Below are positions 25,423 through 35,500 of a stretch of DNA of 64,000 nt, in pieces. Every line of letters begins with the position of its first letter. Position 1 is the stretch's first letter. The stretch lies in assembly GCA_012798435.1 (NCBI GenBank), contig JAAZNF010000051.1:62001-126000 (forward strand), in the 5' to 3' direction. Both the position numbers and the translations under genes were made by a program. Source of the DNA: Myxococcales bacterium (lineage in GTDB: Bacteria; Myxococcota; B64-G9). The notes under the pieces were generated by a model that had not been told where the DNA came from, searched no databases, and was given only the letters and a program-made list of their open reading frames with translations.

Positions 25423-26061
25423 TCAGGAATGCTCCATGGTGATGCCCTCGATCACGTTGGCCACGTCCTCGCACTCGTCGATTCCCCGCTCCACGATCTC
25501 GAAGATCTCCTTGAGCTTGATCACCTCGAGCGGCTTGTCGGCGAAGTCGTCGAACAGCGCGGCCACCCCGGCATGCACGATCTCGTCCCCCTCGTTCTCC
25601 AGCCGGTGGATCTCCTTGAAGATCTCGCGGAGCTCCGCCTCGTGCTTGCGGCCGTGCTGGAGCTTCTCGACCGCCACTACCACCTGGGCCACCGCCTTTT
25701 CCAGAACCCGCGCGAGTTCCACCAGTCGGGTGGGCACGCAGACGAGCTTGAAGCGCACCATGCGGCTGGCGGCGGTTTCGGCGCAGTCCATCACGTTGTC
25801 CATCTTGCTCACCAGCTCCATGATCTCGTCACGATCCAACGGGGTGATGAAGGTGCGGTGGATGAGGTCGATGGTCATGTGGGTGACGCTGTCGCACTCG
25901 TGTTCGAGCTCCTTGATGCAGCGCACGCGCGCCTCGGCTTCCTTCGGCCACTCGGCGGAAACCTCGACCAGCTTTTTGACGCCGGCAAGAGAGGTCTGGG
26001 CGTGCCGGTTGAAAAGCTCGAAGAATCCGTATTCCTTCGGACGGAGCTTGGACCAGATCAT
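25423..26061 (-). CDS. DUF47 PhoU-like regulator of phosphate transport
   Basis: 212 residues of PhoU-like all-helical sequence with repeated acidic metal-binding patches (ECDSVTHMTIDLIH, RLENEGDEIVHAG, ECEDVANVIEG). Family members regulate PiT transporters. The ATG at 26061 is chosen because CTGGAGGGTTCGAG precedes it and the protein then starts MIWSKLRPKEYGFFELF, the normal family start; an earlier ATG coincides with a TATAAT (26144-26149, minus strand) that is likely the -10. Confidence 0.88.
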   Translation of the reverse strand: MIWSKLRPKEYGFFELFNRHAQTSLAGVKKLVEVSAEWPKEAEARVRCIKELEHECDSVTHMTIDLIHRTFITPLDRDEIMELVSKMDNVMDCAETAASRMVRFKLVCVPTRLVELARVLEKAVAQVVVAVEKLQHGRKHEAELREIFKEIHRLENEGDEIVHAGVAALFDDFADKPLEVIKLKEIFEIVERGIDECEDVANVIEGITMEHS

Positions 26062-26223
26062 CTCGAACCCTCCAGGCTTTCTGGCGGCTTTCTTGTAGTC
26101 TTCGTCCGCCGCGAAGTCAATCCATTTGTGCCGATATTTTGTCATTATAATACAATGTGTTACGCGCCATGCGGCGGTGCGATGTGGAGACGCGTGGGAA
26201 GTCGGTCGCGACTGCTTCGACAC

Positions 26224-26253
26224 TTGCACATTGGATCGGGGCGACACTATAAT
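26224..26253 (+). promoter_or_regulatory. Sigma-70-type promoter for the lipoprotein gene
   Basis: TTGCAC at 26224-26229, an 18-bp spacer and a perfect TATAAT at 26248-26253, 29 bp before the ATG at 26282. It is divergent from the DUF47/PiT unit. Confidence 0.6.
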
Positions 26254-26281
26254 CCGGCCGGACCTTGGTGGAGGGCGTATC

Positions 26282-27364
26282 ATGCACAGGCTTCCTACGG
26301 TGCTGATGGCGAGCGCGGTCCTTCTCGGCCTGCTGGGATGTACCAAGAGCAAGTTCGACAAGTTCCCGGACGCTGCGCCGGCCGAGCGCCAGCTTGCCGA
26401 GAAGCTCTGGGCGGACTACGCGCAGGCGATCCTCGACCCCGTCTTCGGCAAGGACCCGCTCGTCGCTGCCCGGTTCTTCTCGCGACAGGTGCTGCTGCAA
26501 GTGGATGAGGCGGAGTTCGTGAAACGCTTGCAGAATTTCGCCAAGCGGCGCGCCGCGCTGGAGGGCATCCAGGTCAAGGGCCTGAAGAGTACCCCGGATG
26601 GCTTGCTGCTGGTCCTCGACTCCAAGGCCGGTGAGGCGGGGCTGCCGGTGGTCAAGGAGGGCGAGGCCATGCGCTTTTCCGAGATCACCGCCTCCACCGG
26701 CGACTGGAATTCGCCCGCCAAGGCCTTGCCCGCCAGCGCCGCGGAGCCCTCGCTGCTCTCGGTCAAGGTGCTGCTCCGCGACGAGACAGCCGACGTGGGC
26801 GAACGGTTGCGGGCGGCGGTGGCGCTGGCCCAGAGCCGCGAGCGCGGGGTGATCGTGGCCTCGCAGAAGACGGTGCAAAACCCCGTTGTGCGCCTGGGGC
26901 TCGGTCTGGCGCGGGTGAAACTGGACGGCTTCGACGAGTCCTTTCTCAAGAACTTCCCCACCGACGCCGAGGGCCTGCGGGCGCTGCAGCGGGCGGATGG
27001 CGCCATCTTCGAGGAGATGATCACCAAGGTATCCAACATGGGCGCCATGGTGGAGGATCCCCCGGCCAACGAGGTCATGTTTCGTGTCGCCGCCGGCGCG
27101 CCGCCGGAGATGCGCGGGCGGATGGGACGTGCGCTCTACGACATGGCGGAGCTGGGCCCGCACCGCTTCGCCAACGCCTTCAAGAACCTGGTGAAGGACC
27201 CGAAGACCGATCCGGCGCTGGCCGTGTACGCGGAGGAGTTCCGCCAGCGCAAGCAGGCGCCGAAACTGGAGGCCTTTCTCCGCAAGTTCACCTCGTCCGA
27301 GGGCGGCCCGGAAGAGCAAAAGCTGTGCCGATCCATCCTCGGCTGGCTACAGAAGATCCGCTGA
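26282..27364 (+). CDS. Lipoprotein of unknown function
   Basis: 360 residues. MHRLPTVLMASAVLLGLLGC is a clear lipoprotein signal with lipobox LLGC. The mature part is soluble and alpha/beta, with a stretch of helices in the second half (LRAAVALAQSRERGVIV, MGRALYDMAELGPHRFANAF) that resembles HEAT-like packing. No catalytic motif is seen. It is followed after 30 bp by hsp20 and a J-domain gene, so it may share the transcript and a stress-related control, but no heat-shock promoter is evident. Confidence 0.75.
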   Translation: MHRLPTVLMASAVLLGLLGCTKSKFDKFPDAAPAERQLAEKLWADYAQAILDPVFGKDPLVAARFFSRQVLLQVDEAEFVKRLQNFAKRRAALEGIQVKGLKSTPDGLLLVLDSKAGEAGLPVVKEGEAMRFSEITASTGDWNSPAKALPASAAEPSLLSVKVLLRDETADVGERLRAAVALAQSRERGVIVASQKTVQNPVVRLGLGLARVKLDGFDESFLKNFPTDAEGLRALQRADGAIFEEMITKVSNMGAMVEDPPANEVMFRVAAGAPPEMRGRMGRALYDMAELGPHRFANAFKNLVKDPKTDPALAVYAEEFRQRKQAPKLEAFLRKFTSSEGGPEEQKLCRSILGWLQKIR

Positions 27365-27394
27365 AGCGGCCGCCGGGCCGCGGGAGAACCGCTC

Positions 27395-27847
27395 ATGCCC
27401 CGTGAAAAATGGGATCCGTTCCAGGATTTGCTGAACATCCGTAACCGGTTCATGGAGCTGGTGGATCGCTCCTTCCGGGAAGAATTGCTTGTCGAAGGAG
27501 TGGGTCACGAGAGCTGGGCGCCGGTGGCGGACTTCTACGCCACGGAGGAGGGGCTGGTGCTCGAGCTGGAGATCCCGGGTATGAACCGCGAGGACATCGA
27601 GATCAACTTCCAGGGCAAGCAGCTCATCATCCGCGGCTACCGCACGCTGACCTTCGCCGCCGGCCAGGCGACGGTCCATCGCATGGAGCGGCGCCACGGG
27701 CCGTTCCGCCGCGTGCTGGAGATCCCCATGGCGGTGGACGCCAATCGCATCCAGGCCCGCTACACCGACGGCGTGCTGATCGTGAACCTGCCGTACCCGG
27801 GCAACACGCAGGAAAAGAAGATCCCGGTGGCGTCGGCCGAGGCATGA
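27395..27847 (+). CDS. Small heat shock protein (Hsp20 / alpha-crystallin family)
   Basis: 150 residues with the alpha-crystallin domain from about residue 45: [20 protein letters not shown], then [17 protein letters not shown], ending in the A-x-x-x-nG-V-L pattern [15 protein letters not shown] and a C-terminal KKIPV anchor of the IxV type. It acts as an ATP-independent holdase in the cytoplasm. A co-chaperone gene (J-domain) follows after 4 bp, so the two form a chaperone pair. Confidence 0.92.
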   Translation: MPREKWDPFQDLLNIRNRFMELVDRSFREELLVEGVGHESWAPVADFYATEEGLVLELEIPGMNREDIEINFQGKQLIIRGYRTLTFAAGQATVHRMERRHGPFRRVLEIPMAVDANRIQARYTDGVLIVNLPYPGNTQEKKIPVASAEA

Positions 27848-27851
27848 GGCC

Positions 27852-28814
27852 GTGGCGGACTATTATCAAATCCTGGGCATTGGCTCGAACGCTTCCGAGA
27901 AGGAAGTGAAGAGCGCCTACCGGAAGCTGGCCAAGAAGTACCACCCGGACGTCAATCCCGGCGACAAGGCGGCGGAGGAGCGCTTCAAGCAGATCTCCGA
28001 GGCCTACGAGGTGCTCTCCGACAAGAAACTCCGCGAGCAGTACGATCGGGTGGGACATGCTGCCTGGAAGGCCGGTTGGAAGAATGCGCCCCCGCCCGGC
28101 GCCGGGAATTTCTCGGGAGACGGGATCTTCGGCGGCAAGGACGGCCAGACGCGGAGCTACTACGGCTTCCCGGGCTTCGGCGGCAGCGTCCGCTTCGACG
28201 GCGTGGAGGACCTGGGCGGATCCTTCGAGGACCTCCTGGGGGGGCTCTTCGGCCAACGCTTCAGGGGCCGCCGGGGTTCGACATCGCGGGGGCCTGCGCG
28301 GGGGGAGGATCGCATCTCGCAGATGAACATCGGCATGCGAGAGGCGGTCCAGGGTTCCCAACGCGTGATCACCCTCACCGACGATGACGGCGAACAGCAG
28401 ACATTGGCGGTCAGCATCCCCGCCGGCGTGCGCGAGGGTCAGAAGATCCGCCTGAGCGGGAAGGGCGCGCCGGGGCGGCGGGGAGGCCCCCCGGGCGACC
28501 TGCTGATCGAGATCGGCTATGAGCCGGATGCGCGCTTCACTCGCGAAGGAGACGACCTCACCATCGAGGTCGAGGTGCCGTTCTCCGTGGCCGCCCTGGG
28601 CGGCGAGGCCACCGTGGAGACACTGGAAGGAACGGTCGAGCTGCGCATCCCCCCGGGGACGCAGGGCGGGCAGCGCCTCCGGCTCCGCGGCAAGGGACTG
28701 CCCGCCGGCGGCGGCTCGCGGGGCGACCTCTACGCCCGCGTGCGCATCCGGGTGCCCAAAAGACTCGACGCCGAGGGAAAGAAGCTCGTCGAGAAACTTC
28801 GACGCTACGAGTAA
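27852..28814 (+). CDS. cbpA: J-domain co-chaperone, CbpA/type II DnaJ
   Basis: 320 residues from a GTG start: [19 protein letters not shown]. The J domain has the HPD motif ([11 protein letters not shown]), then a Gly/Phe-rich region (about 65-130), and two beta C-terminal substrate domains ([34 protein letters not shown]). The Cys-rich zinc finger of DnaJ is absent, which fits CbpA or DnaJ type II. It would stimulate DnaK. It is directly downstream of the Hsp20 gene. No dnaK is in the window. Confidence 0.9.
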   Translation: MADYYQILGIGSNASEKEVKSAYRKLAKKYHPDVNPGDKAAEERFKQISEAYEVLSDKKLREQYDRVGHAAWKAGWKNAPPPGAGNFSGDGIFGGKDGQTRSYYGFPGFGGSVRFDGVEDLGGSFEDLLGGLFGQRFRGRRGSTSRGPARGEDRISQMNIGMREAVQGSQRVITLTDDDGEQQTLAVSIPAGVREGQKIRLSGKGAPGRRGGPPGDLLIEIGYEPDARFTREGDDLTIEVEVPFSVAALGGEATVETLEGTVELRIPPGTQGGQRLRLRGKGLPAGGGSRGDLYARVRIRVPKRLDAEGKKLVEKLRRYE

Positions 28815-29215
28815 ACTCCGCATCACAAGAAGTGATTTCAGCGAGGGGCATGTCCCTCACGTCCCCGAGTTGAATACCGGAAAAACCTGCTGCCAAGAAG
28901 ACCCAGAGAAAAAATCGATAAGACCTCTCTGGCAAGGTAAAAACCCAGAAAGGGCATTGAAGTATTGAGCATGGCGCACCAGGCGTGGCATCTGAGTGAT
29001 CTCCAAGCCGGCTCGGCAAAGAGCAGTCGGGAGGATTCGCCGGAAAGAATACGCGTTTACCGGAGAAAACCTTCTGAAAAGGAAAACCCGGAACACTGGA
29101 TGCCTTCTCCTGCGAAGACGAGCATGTCTGCACGCTCCTCGCTTTTGCTTGGCAGCGGGTTTTCTCTTGTTGTCGTCGGAGACCGAGAGCGCGGGAGAAG
29201 GGCGACCGATCCCCT
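28815..29215. other. 401-bp spacer without a convincing gene
   Basis: It separates the J-domain gene and the convergent acyl-CoA dehydrogenase gene. A small hairpin (ATCAC at 28822, GTGAT at 28832) lies just after the J-domain stop. Several A-rich, C-poor runs of the kind GGAAAAACC and GAAAACC recur. The only structured element is the hairpin repeat at 29117-29140. Short frames overlapping it appear to be chance. Confidence 0.5.
29117..29140. repeat. Short hairpin repeat, copy 2
   Basis: Reverse complement of the 22571-22594 unit with two differences in 24 positions. The flank to the left also shares CCTTCT spaced alike. The arms GCGA (29112) and TCGC (29139) add a wider stem, and TTTTG follows. 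The two copies lie in opposite orientation 6.5 kb apart. Confidence 0.5.
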
Positions 29216-31054
29216 TTAGAACTCGATCTCCAGCGGGCTCTTGTTGCCGGACATGATGGACTCGGCCACGGCGCCGACGTGCGGCATGTAGTTGTCGATG
29301 AAAAACTTCATGCTGTGGATCTTGCCGTCGTAGAAGCGCGCCTCGGGGTTCGCGGCGATGATCTGCTTTTGTTTCTCCGGCGTGTCCGCGCCCTTGAGGA
29401 GTTCGGTGAGCTTTTTGTGCGCCAGGACGGCCATGTCCGAGAGGAAGTATCCCAGGGTCACGGTGCCGAAGAGGTCGAGGAAGGGGCTCGCCCACAACAC
29501 CGGGTAGTACACGTCGCCCTGCATGCCGGCCTGTTGCAGGTGCATGACCACCTGGGTGAGCTGGTCGCGGGCCTTCTCCAGCTTCTGGATGTGGGCCCCT
29601 AGCATAGGATGCTCACGGTGCTCGTTGATGAAGTCGTTCACCCGCATGAGGAAGGTCATGAACAACAGGCCGCCCTTGGCGGAGATCTTGCGGCCGAGGA
29701 GGTCGAGGGCCTGGATGCCGTTGGTCCCTTCGTAGATGGAGGCGATCTTGGCGTCGCGGCAGTACTGCTCCACCGGGTATTCCTGGCAATAGCCGTACCC
29801 GCCGAACACCTGGATGCCGAGCGCGGTCATCTCGAAGCCGCGGTCCGACAGGTACGCCTTGACGACCGGGGTGAGCAGCTCGAGCATGCTCTTGTAGCGG
29901 TTGCGCTCGTCCTCGTCATCCGAGGCCTCGCTGACGTCGGCGGCGAAGGCGGCGAAGTACAGCAGGGCCCGCATGCCCTCGGTGAAGGCCTTCATGGTGA
30001 GTAGCATGCGCCGCACGTCCGGGTGACGGATGATGGGCACGCGCGGGGCGTTGACGTCCTTCATGGCGGCGATGTCCACGCCCTGGATACGCTCACGAGC
30101 GTACTGCACTGCCTCCAGGTAGGATGCCGAGGCGGTGCTCACGCCCTGAAGGCCCACCCCGATGCGGGCCTCGTTCATCATCAGGAACATGTACTTGATG
30201 CCCTCGTTCTCCTCGCCGATGAGCCAGCCACGGCACGGCCCGTCGCCGCCGAAAACCATGGTGCAGGTGGGGGAGCCGTGGATGCCCATCTTGTGCTCGA
30301 TGTTGCCGCAGACGACATTGTTGGGTTGGCCGGCGTTCCCGTTCGCGTCGGGCAGGAACTTCGGGACCAGGAACAGGCTCACGCCCTTGATGCCGGCGGG
30401 GGCGCCCTCGATGCGGGCCAGGACCAGGTGCACGATGTTCTCGGTCATGTCGTGGTCGCCGGCCGAGATGAAGATCTTCTCGCCCTCGATGAGGAAGTGA
30501 TCGCCCTCGCGCCTGGCCTTGCTCTTCAGATCGCCGACGGCCGAGCCGGCGCCAGACTCGGTGAGACACATGGTGCCGCTCCATACGCCGGAGATGAGTT
30601 TGTCGAGGTAGGTCTTTCGCATCTCGTCAGTGCCATAGGTCTCGATGACGTGTGCCGCGGCGCGGGACAAACCAGGGGTCATCAAGAAGGCCACGCTGGC
30701 GGCGGCGTGGATCTCTCCCAGCGCGGTGGAGATCACCATGGGCAGGCCCTGCCCGCCGTGCTCCTGCGAGGCGGTCACACCGACCCAGCCGCCCTCGCAG
30801 AACTCCTTGTAGGCCTGCTTGTGCTGAGGCGGAACGGTGACCTTGCCCTTGTCGAAGAATACGCCCTGACGGTCGATGACGGTGTTGAGCGGGGCGAGCT
30901 TCTCGGTGGCGAACTTGATGGTCTCATCCAGCACCATGTCGAAGAGTTCCCGGTTGAACTCGCCGTACTTGGGAAACTTGGTGAGCCTCTCGGCCTCGAG
31001 GTATTCGTACAGGCAGAACTGGATGTCACGCTTGTCCACGGCAAATGGGCTCAT
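29216..31054 (-). CDS. Acyl-CoA dehydrogenase
   Basis: 612 residues, the long form typical of AcdA/FadE-like enzymes of bacteria that use fatty or aromatic acids. CLTESGAGSAVGDLKSKA and the FAD-contacting segments are clear. YEGTNGIQALDLLGRKI carries the catalytic glutamate, and the C-terminal extra domain of about 150 residues is also present. Known reaction: alpha,beta-desaturation of acyl-CoA with ETF as acceptor; chain-length preference cannot be seen. GAGGAGGAGCCG precedes the ATG. No ETF or other beta-oxidation gene is adjacent. Confidence 0.92.
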   Translation of the reverse strand: MSPFAVDKRDIQFCLYEYLEAERLTKFPKYGEFNRELFDMVLDETIKFATEKLAPLNTVIDRQGVFFDKGKVTVPPQHKQAYKEFCEGGWVGVTASQEHGGQGLPMVISTALGEIHAAASVAFLMTPGLSRAAAHVIETYGTDEMRKTYLDKLISGVWSGTMCLTESGAGSAVGDLKSKARREGDHFLIEGEKIFISAGDHDMTENIVHLVLARIEGAPAGIKGVSLFLVPKFLPDANGNAGQPNNVVCGNIEHKMGIHGSPTCTMVFGGDGPCRGWLIGEENEGIKYMFLMMNEARIGVGLQGVSTASASYLEAVQYARERIQGVDIAAMKDVNAPRVPIIRHPDVRRMLLTMKAFTEGMRALLYFAAFAADVSEASDDEDERNRYKSMLELLTPVVKAYLSDRGFEMTALGIQVFGGYGYCQEYPVEQYCRDAKIASIYEGTNGIQALDLLGRKISAKGGLLFMTFLMRVNDFINEHREHPMLGAHIQKLEKARDQLTQVVMHLQQAGMQGDVYYPVLWASPFLDLFGTVTLGYFLSDMAVLAHKKLTELLKGADTPEKQKQIIAANPEARFYDGKIHSMKFFIDNYMPHVGAVAESIMSGNKSPLEIEF

Positions 31055-31095
31055 CGGCTCCTCCTCGATAGGGGGGTAAGTAAATAACGCAGTGA

Positions 31096-31124
31096 GTCTA
31101 AGAAGACTTTGACTCCGATGTCAA
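31096..31124 (-). promoter_or_regulatory. Promoter for the acyl-CoA dehydrogenase gene
   Basis: On the minus strand TTGACA (31124-31119) is followed after 17 bp by TTAGAC (31101-31096), 42 bp before the ATG at 31054. The -35 is perfect and the -10 is poor. Confidence 0.4.
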
Positions 31125-31298
31125 CAACTTTCTCTTCCAGGAGTCATTGCAGGCCTAAATTCAGCACACGGCGCAAAGCAGCCGGCGCCTGTCACCAGCG
31201 CAGCCCACAGAACCCGGGGCCTGTCCCCATGTTTTATTCAACATATACAAAGTGTTATCTTCGCGTGCGTGGGGGCCAGGAATGGAACAGATGTTTAG

Positions 31299-32285
31299 CT
31301 ATTTCTTTTCAAGCGTGGTCTTCTCTGGTGGCCTTCGCGTGGAACCGATGGCTCCCGCACGAATGAGTCGAAAGAGGTGCGGCCAGCCGAAGATCAGAGG
31401 GTGCCTGCGCTGGCGCGGCGTGACCTCGAGCTTGATGCCCTTGGTGCGCTCGATCTTGGCCAGGATGATGTCGATCCACTCATCGACCGTGATGAGGAAC
31501 TTCGGCCAGCGCAGGATGCCGCGAATGCGACTCTTTTTCAGAAACCAGGCCAGCCGGAACCTGCGGAAGAAGCGGGAAAAGCGTCCTCCCGCCGGCTCGT
31601 ACCTCTCTTCGGAAACCTTGCGGACCCAACGACCTTGTGCGGCGTGTTCTTCGAGCAAGGCCGGAATCACCGCGTCGTAGTAGGTCTTCTCGGCGGCGTA
31701 CAGCTTGGGCACCTTGGAGGCCGCCTCGACCCGTGTCTCGCCGGCGTAGGACAGGTTCAGCGTGGCCAGGATGAACTGCTCCCGGTCGAAGGGCTCGCTC
31801 ATCCCGCGCAGCGCCCAGGGTACACAACTGGCAACCGAAGAAGCGCAGCAGTCGAGCAGACGCCGTCGGCAGGATTCGTCACGAGCGTAAACCAGTGACA
31901 CGCGCTTGCAGAACCGGCCCAGGATGTAGATGTCCTTGGCGCGCCTGGAGGTTTCGCGCTGGAAGCGGCGTTCCGACACCAGGTTGTACTTGCAGTTGCG
32001 CCGCTCGTCCAGGCGCAGGTGGTAGATGTGCGGCGGCAGGAAGTGGGCCCACAGCCAGTGGCTGAACTTGCGAAACACCTTGCGGTAGCCGTCGGTGATG
32101 ACGAAGAAGTCCGGGAAGCTGGTCTGCGACTTGGTCACGTCGGAGAGCATCGAACCGTACATGAAGATGCCGACGACTCTGTCTCCGTAGGTCTGCAGGA
32201 TGCGCTCGATGTACGGTGTGACGTCGATCGGGGGAGGGGTGAGCATGCGCTCGGCCACGATGTCGCGAATGGTCTGTGCATCCAT
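31299..32285 (-). CDS. Putative nucleotidyltransferase-fold protein
   Basis: 328 residues, soluble. Near residue 40 VVGIFMYGSMLSDVTKSQTS followed by PDFFVITDG resembles the GS motif and acidic pair of a nucleotidyltransferase fold, here spaced as GS-x14-D, with the second acidic residue at TDG. This also recalls Tam41-like CDP-diacylglycerol synthases, but the spacing is not diagnostic. The later part is basic and helical (RFSRFFRRFRLAWFLKKS), a possible membrane-contact surface. No partner gene lies beside it. The call is tentative. Confidence 0.55.
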   Translation of the reverse strand: MDAQTIRDIVAERMLTPPPIDVTPYIERILQTYGDRVVGIFMYGSMLSDVTKSQTSFPDFFVITDGYRKVFRKFSHWLWAHFLPPHIYHLRLDERRNCKYNLVSERRFQRETSRRAKDIYILGRFCKRVSLVYARDESCRRRLLDCCASSVASCVPWALRGMSEPFDREQFILATLNLSYAGETRVEAASKVPKLYAAEKTYYDAVIPALLEEHAAQGRWVRKVSEERYEPAGGRFSRFFRRFRLAWFLKKSRIRGILRWPKFLITVDEWIDIILAKIERTKGIKLEVTPRQRRHPLIFGWPHLFRLIRAGAIGSTRRPPEKTTLEKK

Positions 32286-32341
32286 GGGCCTGCCTGTGTA
32301 CCAGCCACGTTCGCACCTGTCAACGCCGGTGAGGCAGTGGC

Positions 32342-32370
32342 TTGACAGCGGGGGACGGGTCTGTTAGAAG
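32342..32370 (+). promoter_or_regulatory. Promoter for tRNA-Pro
   Basis: TTGACA at 32342-32347 with TAGAAG at 32365-32370 (17-bp spacer), ending 18 bp before the mature tRNA. The -35 is perfect, the -10 partial. Confidence 0.45.
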
Positions 32371-32388
32371 CCTGCCGTTCGGTTGCGC

Positions 32389-32462
<74 letters not shown>

Positions 32463-32466
32463 TCGA

Positions 32467-32496
32467 GAGGAGCCCTCGGGCTCCTCTTTCTTTTTT
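32467..32496 (+). terminator. Rho-independent terminator after tRNA-Pro
   Basis: GAGGAGCCC at 32467-32475 pairs perfectly with GGGCTCCTC at 32478-32486, followed by TTTCTTTTTT. It ends the tRNA transcript 5 bp after the mature 3' end. Confidence 0.85.
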
Positions 32497-32504
32497 GGGG
32501 CTCC

Positions 32505-32534
32505 TTGACCCGCATCGCCCGGTAACGCTAGCAT
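32505..32534 (+). promoter_or_regulatory. Promoter for the large lipoprotein gene
   Basis: TTGACC at 32505-32510 and TAGCAT at 32529-32534 with an 18-bp spacer, directly after the tRNA terminator and 51 bp before the ATG. Confidence 0.4.
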
Positions 32535-32585
32535 TCACAAGATCCGGCACGCAGGGCATTCGGGATTTGCCCTGAGGAGGCGGCA

Positions 32586-35500
32586 ATGTTCGTAAGCCGT
32601 TTGCGGTGGACCTGTCTTGCAGCCCTGGTGGTCGCGGCTTGTTCGGATTCCACCACGGGACCGGATTCGTCCGTGATCACCTGCGATCGGGACGAGGCAT
32701 GTCCTTATGGCCAGTACTGTGACGAGGGCGTGTGCAAAGACGTGGTGAACAAGTGCGGAGACGGTGGCAGTTGCCCCGACGGTTTCACCTGCCGGCACGG
32801 CGCTTGCGTCCCGGTCGAGAGCGACGGCGACGCCGGGACGGACGCAGACGGGGAAGGGGATGGGGGAGACAGCGGGGCCGATCTGGGGCCCCAGCCCGAC
32901 GTCTTCGTGCAATCACCCGCCGGTTCCGGTGAGCCGCCAGTGTACCAGCTCAACTTCGGCAACGTGCTCGTCGGGCAGACGGTCTCGGGAGAGATCATCC
33001 TGGGGAACCGCGGTACGGCCGACCTGCGCATTCTCCAGTTGAACTTCGAGATGGGTCCGGGCGCCGCGGACTTCTCCCTGCCGCCGGAGATCGTGAGTTC
33101 TTTGCCCATCGTGGTGACGCCGGGCGCGCAGGCCACCATCGGGGTCAATTACCGCGCCTCGGACGGGCTCACCGACAACGCCATCCTGGACATCATCTCC
33201 AACGACCCCGACGAGCCCCTGTTGAAGATCCATCTCCTGAGCGAGTTCAAAGGAGAGCCGGGAGCGACGGTGTCGCCCCTTGCGCTCCAGTTCGGGGACG
33301 TGCCGGTGGGTGAGGCCAGCCAGCCCCTGTCCTTCCTGATCTCGAACCAGGGCTCCGGCAACGCGGTGCTGACCCTCCAGGACGTCCGCATGGAGATCCC
33401 CGCCAACCCCGACTTCTCCGTTGCGGTGCAAGACGCGAACGGCGATCCGGTGACCTTCCCCGCGCTGGTCAATCGCGGCGATGCTCTCACCGCCCGGGTG
33501 GTCTTCCATCCAACGATCAAGCAGGCGCTCTCGGACAACGTGGTAGTGATCTCCGACGATCCCGATCCCGCGGACCAGCAACTTAAAGTCGCGGTGAGCG
33601 GGAACGGGGTCACCGGCGATCTCTCCGTCCAGCCCAGCCCGGCCGACCTGGGCCGGGTCCGGGTCGGTCGGCACGGCGAGCTTACCCTCGTCATCTCGAA
33701 TGCCGGCGGTGCCGATTTCTCGCTCACGGGACTTGCCCTCGTCGGCCTGAGCCAGGACTGGAGCCTTTCCAGCGCCGATCTGGATATCGCCAATCTCGGG
33801 ACCAACCCGCACCTGCTCCAGCCGACCCAATCGGTCACGATTCTGCTCGGGTTCGATCCACGCGACGCCGGCTTACAGGAGGGCCACCTGGAGATCAGCA
33901 ACACCTCGCCCGAGCCGCTGCGGCAGGTGATGGTTCGTGCGACCGGGTACATCCCGCCGCGCGTGCGCACCATCCCCGACCCGGCGTCACTCGTCTTCGG
34001 TAACGTCCAATTCGACATGCTCACCGGACAACGCGAGACCAAGGAGCTGGAGCTCGCCATCGAGAATATAGGCGGCGAACCGTTGCACCTGACCCAGATC
34101 CAGCGCTCCTCGTCGACCAGCAGCGAGTACACTTTCCGGCCCGCCTCGGTGCCCCCGGTCGACGTGGGGGAGCAGACGTCGCTGCGGATCGCCTTCGCTC
34201 CCCAGAATGACGGCCCCAAGCTGGGCGCCCTGCTGGTGGACACCGACGATCCGGACCTCTCTCTGGAGGGGGTCGTCGGTAGGTTCCAGATCGACATGTC
34301 CGCCACCGGGATCGACCCCACCATCTTCGTCTCCCCGGCCTCGCAGATCGTCTTCGGCAACGCCTACCTCGGTCGTCTGGTGTCAGCGGACGTCACCATC
34401 CGGAACGCCGGCCTCGGGCCGCTCGTCCTCAACGAGATCCTGCTCACCCCGGGGAGCGCCTCGGAGTTCTCGCTGGACAACCTTCCGGCGCTGCCCATGG
34501 TGATCGCCAACCCCATGGTGGAGGTGAAATTCCAGGCCCGCTTCCGGCCTCTCAACCTGGCCGGTTTCAGCGGCGCCCTGGCCATCCGCTCCTCGGACCT
34601 GGGCAACCCGGAGGTGGTGCTGAACCTCTCCGGCACCGGGGTCGGCTGCCCTGCGGGCCGCATCGACTGCAACGGCGATCCCCAGGACGAATGCGAGACG
34701 CCCTGCGTTCCGACCGGGGTCGAGGTGTGTGACCTGCGAGACAACGATTGCGACTGCGATACTGACGAGGACTTCGACCTCAACACGGACATCAACAATT
34801 GCGGTGTGTGCGGGCGAGTGTGCAGTTTCCCGCACGCCCAGGCCGCCTGCCAGAACCGGGTCTGTGTCCTCTTGACCTGCCTGGAAGGCTGGTCCGACTG
34901 CGACAATGATCAGGTCACCGGCTGCGAGACGCACACCAGCGTGGACGTCAACAACTGTGGCCAGTGCGACCAGGTGTGCCAGTTCGCCCACGCCAGCGCC
35001 TCCTGTCTGGCCGGGCAGTGCGTGATGGGTAGCTGCGAGAACGGGTACGCCAACTGCAACTCGGGCACGACCGACGGCTGCGAGACAAGCATCTGGAACA
35101 ACGTGGACAACTGCGGCAGCTGCGGCTTGCGCTGTCAGTTCCAGAACGCGGTGGCGCGCTGTCTGGGCACCACCTGCGACCTGGACTACTGCCTGCCGGG
35201 CTTCGCCAACTGCAACTTCCAGGACGGTGACGGCTGCGAGGTCAACCTGCTCACCGATCCCAACAACTGCCAGACTTGCAACCACGTCTGCCCCTCGTCG
35301 GGAGGCACGCCGGTCTGCAACAGCGGGATCTGCGGCATCTCCTCGTGCAACCCCGGCTGGGCCGACTGCGATCACGACGGGGTGTCCTGCGAGACGCAGA
35401 CGTCGGCAGACGTCAACAATTGCGGCGCCTGCGGCAACATGTGCTCGCTGGACCACGCCACGGCTCGCTGTGTGAACTCCACCTGCGAGGTGGACACCTG

